This document shows positions 58,113 through 64,000 of a DNA stretch of 64,000 nt, piece after piece. Within the stretch, counting starts at the first letter, position 1; every line of letters begins with the position of its first letter. The stretch is taken from the NCBI GenBank assembly GCA_021401465.1, contig JADDMT010000147.1, positions 1 to 64,000 on the forward strand, written 5' to 3'. The notes below the pieces were generated by a model that worked only from the letters and a program-made list of their open reading frames with translations, had not been told where the DNA came from and made no database searches. This stretch comes from Teratosphaeria epicoccoides. Lineage: Eukaryota; Ascomycota; Dothideomycetes; Mycosphaerellales; Teratosphaeriaceae. Position numbers and translations under genes: made by a program.

Positions 58113-58472
58113 TGATACGGTTGATACTAGGGGACCATTTAAACCGCATGGGTTCTAATGGCCGCCCTTGGCATGCAGTGACCCTGCCACATATGGCAAG
58201 GGGGTCCTTCGTACATACATTAGCTTGTATGTCGTCCGAGTAGGATCAGTTGTCGACGTAGGATGCCCCTACGTCGCTAACCCTACGGTACCCCTACGGG
58301 GTTAGGCTCGGACATGCTTTCCCTAATTAAGGAGCGTCGGGGGTTATAAGCACCCTTAGCGCCACCTCTGCGATAAGCAGAAAGCAGCGCTGTCTTGTAC
58401 CTACTAAAAGGTCGGATTACTCTGTCACACTACGAGATATTTTCATATTATATAGCACATACATCTATATCA
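58113..58472 (+). mobile_element. G1-D 3' LTR (360 bp) with polypurine tract
   Basis: TGATACGG to TATATCA; preceded by the purine tract AGGAGGAGGGGCAG (58099-58112). Same length as the 5' LTR; the pair differs mainly by transitions. Confidence 0.95.
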
Positions 58473-58477
58473 CCTTC

Positions 58478-60562
58478 CTTAGGTTCGCTAACTTCTACCG
58501 AAGATTTGTAGCAAACTATTCGAAGATTACGGCACTACTTACGACTCTTACGACGAAGGATACACTATTCGTGTAGGACGACGCCTAACGGAATGCCTTT
58601 AAGGAACTTAAGCGACAATTTACAGATCAGCTAATCTTACTTGTATTCGACCTAGATAAGCCTATTATAGTCGAAACAGATGCCTCTGACGTAGTACTCA
58701 GGGTATGCTTAAGTTAACCTAGACCTAGTAGACGACTACAGCTAGTCGCCTACTACTCGAGGAAATTGTCTAGACCTAAACTCTAATACGACGTCTACAA
58801 CAAAGAACTTCTAGCCATAGTAGACGCCTATAAGGCCTAGCGAGTCTACTTAGAAGGTTCTAAGCACTAGGTCACGGTCTACATAGACTATAAGAACTTG
58901 CGATACTTCATAACGACGAAAGAGTTAAACTAACGACAGGTTCGGTAGAGTAAGGAGCTCTCTAGTTTTAACTGTAAGATCGTCTATCGCAAGGGGACTA
59001 ATAACACGCGCGCTGATGCACTTAGCCGCCAGACGGACTACATGAAGGGCGTGAAGTAGGAGAAACATGCTATTCTCTAGGAAAATAGCGATAGCATGCT
59101 AGGAGTTAACCGACTCGCGGCTACGACAGTCACATAGACTAGTGAATTTCAGGATGACCTGAAGAACGCCCTAGTCTATGACCTAACTACACTCGCTGTC
59201 TGTGACGACATTAATAGACAGGAGGATTAGGAAGACGAAGACAGAATCCTTCTGTTTTAAGGATTAGTATACGTGCTAACGTCTTTACGATTAGAGCTAC
59301 TACAACTCCGACATGACGTACCTTAGGCAGGACACCTAGGAGTGTCTAAAATGAAGCAAATTCTCCGACAAGAATATTACTTCCCTAGGATAAGCAAGGC
59401 AATCGAGGACTACGTCTATTAATGTGTGACTTGCCGACAAAGTAAGCATGACTGTCACAAACCGTATAAGCTACTACGACTACTTAAGGTACCTTAACGG
59501 CCATAGGAATCGCTCGCCATGGATTTCATCGTTAAACTACCTTAGTCGAGAGAACCTACTACGAATGAGTTCTTCGACAGGATTATAGTAGTAGTTGACT
59601 AATTCACTAAGTTTAGGAAGTTTATCCCTTACCGCGAAGACTTTAAGACTAAAGATATCGCGCATGTCTTCATTAAATAGGTAGTAGTACTACACGGCAT
59701 GCTATAGGACCTAGTAACAGATCGAGGATCCGTGTTTACCTCTAACTTCTAGAGAGCCCTAATAAGACAATTCTAGGTTAAACATCGACTAAGTACTTCC
59801 TTCTACCCTTAGACAGATAGACAGACAGAACGTCTAAATCAGACGTTAGAATAGTACCTTCGATCCTATGTGAATAGGGACTAGAACAACTAGGTAGAAT
59901 TGTTGCTAATAGCATAGCTCGCGTATAATAGTATGCTAGCAGAGTCGACAGGACTCTCGCCTTTTTAGATGGCATATAGATTAGCTATAGAAGACGTCCT
60001 AGACGTCTTAGCTAGTAATCTGAACCTAGTAGTACTCGGACAAGTAGAACATCTACGCCGACTGCAAACAGAAGCACGACTTAACCTGTAGTTCTATTAG
60101 TAGAACATAGTATAGTACGCGAATCGTAAGAGAATTAAGGGACTAATTCTAAAGGAGGGGGACAAGGTATATCTCCTCTGCTGTCACATCAAATTAGACA
60201 AGCTAAGTAAAAAACTAGACGCTATAAAACTAGGACTATTCAGGATTAAGGCTAAGAAAGGACCAGTTAATTTTAAGTTATAGCTACCTAAGCAGATGAG
60301 AATATACCCTGTGTTCTATGTCTCTCTGCTAGAACAAGTAGCGCTAGACGCTACACTACAAATGGAACCCTTACTACTTAACCCTAAAGTAGAAGAACCT
60401 AAGTACTCTGTCAAGAAGATTGTCGACACTCGCTAGCGGGACGGACAGCAAGAGTACCTAGTAAAATGAGAAGGATATAGGAGTACCGAGAACACCTAGG
60501 AACCCCTAGAATATCTGCGAAACTGTTAGCAAAAGATACGGAGTTTCGAGAAAGGAACGAAC
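58478..60562 (+). pseudogene. G2 copy 2 second half of pol: RT end, RNase H, integrase, chromodomain
   Basis: Resumes the RT frame at the duplication. RNase H with IVETDASD (about 58664-58690), zinc-binding region with C-x2-C (about 59420-59450), integrase core (about 59510-59900; TERLNQ with its Glu intact near 59830), and chromodomain near 60420-60530. It matches 454-2222 closely, and the two copies differ mostly by C/T and G/A. TAG-dominated stops. Confidence 0.86.
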
Positions 60563-61085
60563 CTAGGAAGAAGATCCTAAGCCACGACTAGACTCCTGTA
60601 GGATGCCGTTAGTCGGCTCGGCTATCACGCCATCTAGGAAACCCTAATATGAGGCGTTAGTAAAACCCTCTATTACGCTCTATGTCGTAGGACTAAGAGC
60701 GAGACCTGCCGAAGGATCTAGGTTAAGAAAGGAACCTAGCCTGCGAGAGAGCCTGTTCTTTGGCCTCATCCTCTCTAATCTCCCGCTCCTTAAGAGCGCG
60801 ACTATCTTCGACCTCCTAGTCGACCGCGTCTAACTGTTTTCGAAGACGCATCTCCTTTGTATGCGCCTCTATTATCTTCTACGAAGCCTTAGCTAGGACC
60901 GCCTTCGCATAATCGAGATCAGTAATTAGTCTTTTCTGCTAATTACCTAACTTCTTCTATTTGACCTCTGTTACCTTTACGTTACAACTCCGACAGTTAC
61001 TAAAGTAACATTACGAGCATTTCCCCGAGGAAATGTGTACCTAACAAACGAGCTTTAACTCTTGACACTAAGTACAGGACTTTAT
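60563..61085 (-). pseudogene. antisense gene of G2 (copy 2)
   Basis: Homologous to 2207-2728. Start changed to ATA (61085-61083). The six-cysteine pattern C-x2-C-x6-C-x8-C-x2-C-x4-C is complete here once TAG/TAA are read as Gln (Cys codons between about 61076 and 60990). A coiled-coil-like segment covers about 60950-60740. One extra base near 60730 relative to copy 1 shifts the frame. Convergent with pol. Confidence 0.6.
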
Positions 61086-61276
61086 GCTGTCCTAGCCCTA
61101 ACGATAGATTCGATTTGCGCGGCGTTTACGTTTCTGCGTTAAAGGGGCGTTAGTGTCTAGGATGACATAAGGTAGTAATGTAGAAAGAGAAGACATCATA
61201 GCATAAAAGGAAATGACAAGAGAAACCCCGCACTAATAAGGTAGCTTAGGGACGAGCTAGGCTAAGAGGGGGATAG

Positions 61277-61747
61277 TGTCATGAGTATTAGGAGTACTAT
61301 AGGTTTTAGGATCATAAGGGTCCTAAGTGCTATAAGTTATAGGTATAGTTATAGGAGTACTATAAGTTATAGGCATAGTCATAGGAGAAAGGATCTGTCA
61401 TGTAAGGATAGATCCCCGGATCTGTAGGGTTAGTCTATAGATCTACAGGCCTATAAGGAAGAAGGGATCTATTACAGGATAATAGACCCTTAGATCTATA
61501 GGGTTAGTCTACAGATCTACAGACATAGATCTATTAGGTCTGTCGACAGATCTAACAGAGCTACTCTGTCTCTCTAGTATATAGGGATAGCTTTAGGACA
61601 GGTAGTTAGGAGCTTCGTGCTTAATTTAATTCCCTTTCCCTAGGGGATAGTTAGTTACAAGGTTAACTACTATTATCGATATTCTTTATAGCTCTGCAAG
61701 TCTAATACCTAGTTACCTTCCTGCTATTAGCACCTACCCTTATAATA
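61277..61747 (+). mobile_element. G2 copy 2 3' LTR (471 bp)
   Basis: TGTCATGAG to TTATAATA (TTATGACA before RIP), preceded by AAGAGGGGGATAG and followed by the CCTAG duplication. TATATA at 61578-61583 and GTGCTTAA at 61617-61624. Confidence 0.92.
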
Positions 61748-63319
61748 CCTAGTCAGAGCAAATTACGCCTAGGTAAGAAGGACAAGAAGCGCATAGACAA
61801 GCGAAAGTACAAGAAGGCTAAGGCCTATGCTACAGATACGGACATATTGTTGTCCTTAGACAACTCTAACCTTAAGAGCTTAGTATTATTAGAGTACTCT
61901 AATTCCTCTGACAAATTAGATAACAAGTACGAATAGGTAGAAGCTATAGCTGACATAAAGGGCAAGCTTAAACAAAGTGTAGTTCTCCTTAACTCTAGCG
62001 TATTAGCCTACATGTCTAATAATAAGGATCTCTTTAGAAATCTAAACCTAACATAGCAAAGACAGATTAAAGTTAGGGGTAGTTTCTTAGAGAGTAGACA
62101 TAGGGGTAAAATAGTAATCTCTAATGCGTTTAGGGGGAGTCTTGTAGTTCCTGCGCTTTATGTTCTATAATTAGGTGTTACTCTGATCTTAGGACAAAAG
62201 CTTGTTCGCAAATTCGACTTAGTTAGGATAATACTTCCTAATACGTTCTACATAGTAAACTTAAACATTAATCTAATTCTAGAATATTACTCTTAAGGTA
62301 GCGTATACTAACTCTAGAAGATTCATAGCATGCCTATTGCTTAGTTAGAGGGAGCTAAAAACTAGCTAGAGTCCCTGCTTACTCTAATAGCAGACTTAGA
62401 AGATGACCCTAAACTAAGGGCATAGAAATCCTATGACCTTTAGTATCGCTACTTTCTACATTATAGCTAGACAAAGCTTAAATCTCTTTATAAGGTCACG
62501 ACCCTGAAGAACCTAATACCTGTAGTTAATAGCTTTGACTTTAAGGCATGTAGCCTCGCTAATATGAAGAAGAAGTAAGGAAAGGTTACAGATAGAAAGC
62601 GTTAGATTCTTGAGCTAATATTGTTAGACATCTATAGCCCTTTGCTATTATTAAGAGAAGGTTATAAGTATTTCCTAATCATTATAGACAATTACTCGTA
62701 AAAGGTATGTACATATCCGCTAAAGTATAGGTCTAATGTAGTAGACGCCCTACGTTACTAGTATAAGAAGATTAAGCTTAAGACTAATAGAGGTAAACTA
62801 ATAGTAGTAAAGACTAATAACGCGCTAGAGCTAACGTCTCTACTAGGTTAGTAGGAGTCAGAGTATAGTATAGCGCTTAACCTAACTAAGGCATATAACT
62901 CTTACGTAAACAGAGTCGCGGAGAAGCACATTAGTAATGCTAAAAGAGTCGTTAGAGCGATACTACAGGATGTAGGACTTCCTACAGAACTCTTGCTAGA
63001 AGCTCTAGTTACAAGCTAATATGTGTGTAACCTATGCCTACTAGAAATCGACGATTTCTTGATTACGCTAGAGGAAGGTTAGTTAGAGTAGAGGCCTTTA
63101 GTAGACTATATCCGCGTTTAGGGGTACTAAGTTATTTCGTATATAGACCCTAAGTTGTTACTAAAGAATTTAAGAAAAGACAAGCTTATAAATCGCGGAT
63201 AGGAAGGTATGTTTATTAGGTACGTTAAAGGTACTACTAAGATGTCGAAGGTTTAGGCGCTAGACATGAAGAAGGTTATTATAATAAGGTCTGTCAAATT
63301 CTTCGAAGAAAGCAAGGGG
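61748..63319 (+). pseudogene. Copia gag end, protease-like region and integrase
   Basis: Continues the Copia frame after the G2 insertion. GAG-pre-integrase region with LKSLYKVTTLKNL (about 62470-62510), then the integrase core: LLDIYSPL, GYKYFLIIIDNYS (about 62655-62700), VAEKHISNAKRVVRA (about 62916-62960), GLPTELLLEAL and KDKLINRG, all typical of Ty1/Copia. RT and RNase H are absent: an inverted LTR starts at 63320. Confidence 0.83.
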
Positions 63320-63570
63320 TATTAAAATTTAGGCAATAGATTTACACATAAGGAGTAGCTATAGAAAGAATATATTATGTTAGGTATTTAATATATAACA
63401 AACATGATTAATGTTAAGAGATAAGGTGAAAACTCTTCTCTCCCTAGCTAGGGTTCATATATCCCTTAACCCCTAACCCGAGTTAGAGAGGTTAGAGTTA
63501 GAGTCCTGCCTAACTCTAACTCCTACTAACTTAGTCCCGCTAGTATGTAGCTACCTACTACATTTTAACA
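63320..63570 (-). mobile_element. Copia LTR, minus strand (251 bp)
   Basis: Reverse complement of the LTRs at 4924 and 44766; the TGTTAAAATG end is at 63570. It directly follows truncated Copia pol in the opposite orientation, so it belongs to a second, minus-strand Copia element or an inverted rearrangement. Confidence 0.83.
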
Positions 63571-63818
63571 CTCCTACTTAGCTAACTTAGCGTACTCCCC
63601 TGTCTTCTAATCTACTAGCAAGTAAAGATGTTTGTTATAGCATGCTTATACTACTAGAATAATACTCTCTTATATAAGCTCTTATGCTTAATACTACTAG
63701 CGGCCTTAAAGAGCATAGTTACCTCCTTCTAGTATCTATTCTGTCTATACTAATCCTTTATCTCCTTCTTAAGCTAAATCTCTAGACAGTACATATAGTC
63801 TTTATCTAATAAGCCGAC
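63571..63818 (-). other. 3' internal end of a minus-strand Copia element
   Basis: The first 150 bp or so match, inverted, the sequence before the LTR at 4924. The remainder is AT-rich without a readable frame. Confidence 0.6.
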
Positions 63819-64000
63819 TAATATAGATGTATATGCTATATGATATAAAAATATCTTGTACCTACAGAAAGGTCTGATTACTAGGTACAAGACAGCGCTG
63901 CTTTCTGCTTATCATAGAGGTAGCGCTAGAGGTGCTTATAACCCCTGGCGTTCCTTAATTAGGGAAAGCATGTCGGAGCCTAACCCCGTAGGGGTACCAT
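63819..64000 (-). mobile_element. G1 LTR, minus strand, cut by window end
   Basis: TAATATAG (TGATATAG before RIP) begins the reverse complement of the G1 LTR. A small local rearrangement lies near 63858-63890, where the GTACC words are duplicated. The CGTAGGGGTACC segment near the window end matches the other LTRs. The body would lie to the right, outside the window. Confidence 0.88.

Larger units (their letters stand above)
50299..58477 (+). mobile_element. G1 copy D, complete Gypsy element with CCTTC duplication
   Basis: 8,169 bp (50304-58472) with two 360-bp LTRs, flanked by CCTTC (50299-50303 and 58473-58477). Inserted in the RT gene of G2 copy 2; deleting it with one duplication restores the frame through ...VQSFLRFANFYRRF. 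It is the least RIP-mutated full copy, in keeping with being the youngest layer. Reference copy for G1: LTR, gag-pol in one frame, convergent antisense gene, LTR. Confidence 0.96.
46587..61752 (+). mobile_element. G2 Gypsy copy 2 with CCTAG target duplication
   Basis: Complete element: LTRs at 46592-47062 and 61277-61747, flanked by CCTAG at 46587-46591 and 61748-61752. Without the nested G1-D (8,174 bp including its duplication) it is about 6,982 bp. Order: LTR, gag, protease, RT (split by G1-D), RNase H, integrase, chromodomain, antisense gene, purine tract, LTR. Confidence 0.93.

Overview
The window is nuclear DNA of a filamentous ascomycete (Pezizomycotina). A Dothideomycete such as a Mycosphaerella relative is my guess, not proven. 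Reasons: the genes have short GT-AG introns (48-72 bp, one of 167 bp) with CTGAC- or CTAAT-like branch sites; the proteins belong to typical fungal families; and the repeats carry the marks of repeat-induced point mutation (RIP), i.e. CpA to TpA on both strands, many TAG stop codons, and copies that differ almost only by C/T and G/A.

Layout. (1) 1-28,000: nested, RIP-damaged LTR retrotransposons. Pieces of Ty3/Gypsy families that I call G2 and G3 and of a Copia element fill 1-5,186. A composite of at least four partial or full copies of Gypsy family G1 fills 6,031-27,536 and is bounded as a whole by the 5-bp duplication TAGTA. (2) 28,137-43,607: a gene island of normal composition with a broken amino-acid permease, a secreted adhesin-like wall protein, a thiamine-diphosphate enzyme, a Serinc protein, a nodulin-like MFS transporter, an APH-type kinase-fold protein and a small hypothetical gene. 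The Serinc and MFS genes are divergent and share one promoter region. I see no metabolic link among the island genes. (3) 44,380-64,000: a 9-bp AT minisatellite, then three nested elements: G1 copy D (50,304-58,472, duplication CCTTC) inside G2 copy 2 (46,592-61,747, duplication CCTAG) inside a Copia element (5' LTR at 44,766).

The most interesting system is in the retroelements. Both chromodomain Gypsy families carry an extra gene on the opposite strand, convergent with pol and placed between pol and the 3' LTR. G1 encodes a protein of about 498 residues with several CxxC motifs and basic nuclear-localisation-like tracts, behind its own TATA box. G2 encodes a protein of about 173 residues that starts with a Zn2Cys6-like cysteine pattern followed by a coiled coil. 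Both families also show short complementarity between the sequence just after the 5' LTR and the expected RNA start inside the LTR, as in Tf1-type self-priming. All four G1 copies share integrase-killing lesions although at least one was precisely integrated, which suggests mobilisation in trans or spread after RIP.

Copy names: G1 A, B and C are plus strand, E is minus strand, all in the left composite; D is at the right. Coordinates of decayed coding regions are approximate because of stops and small indels. Positions of LTR ends and target duplications were read directly.
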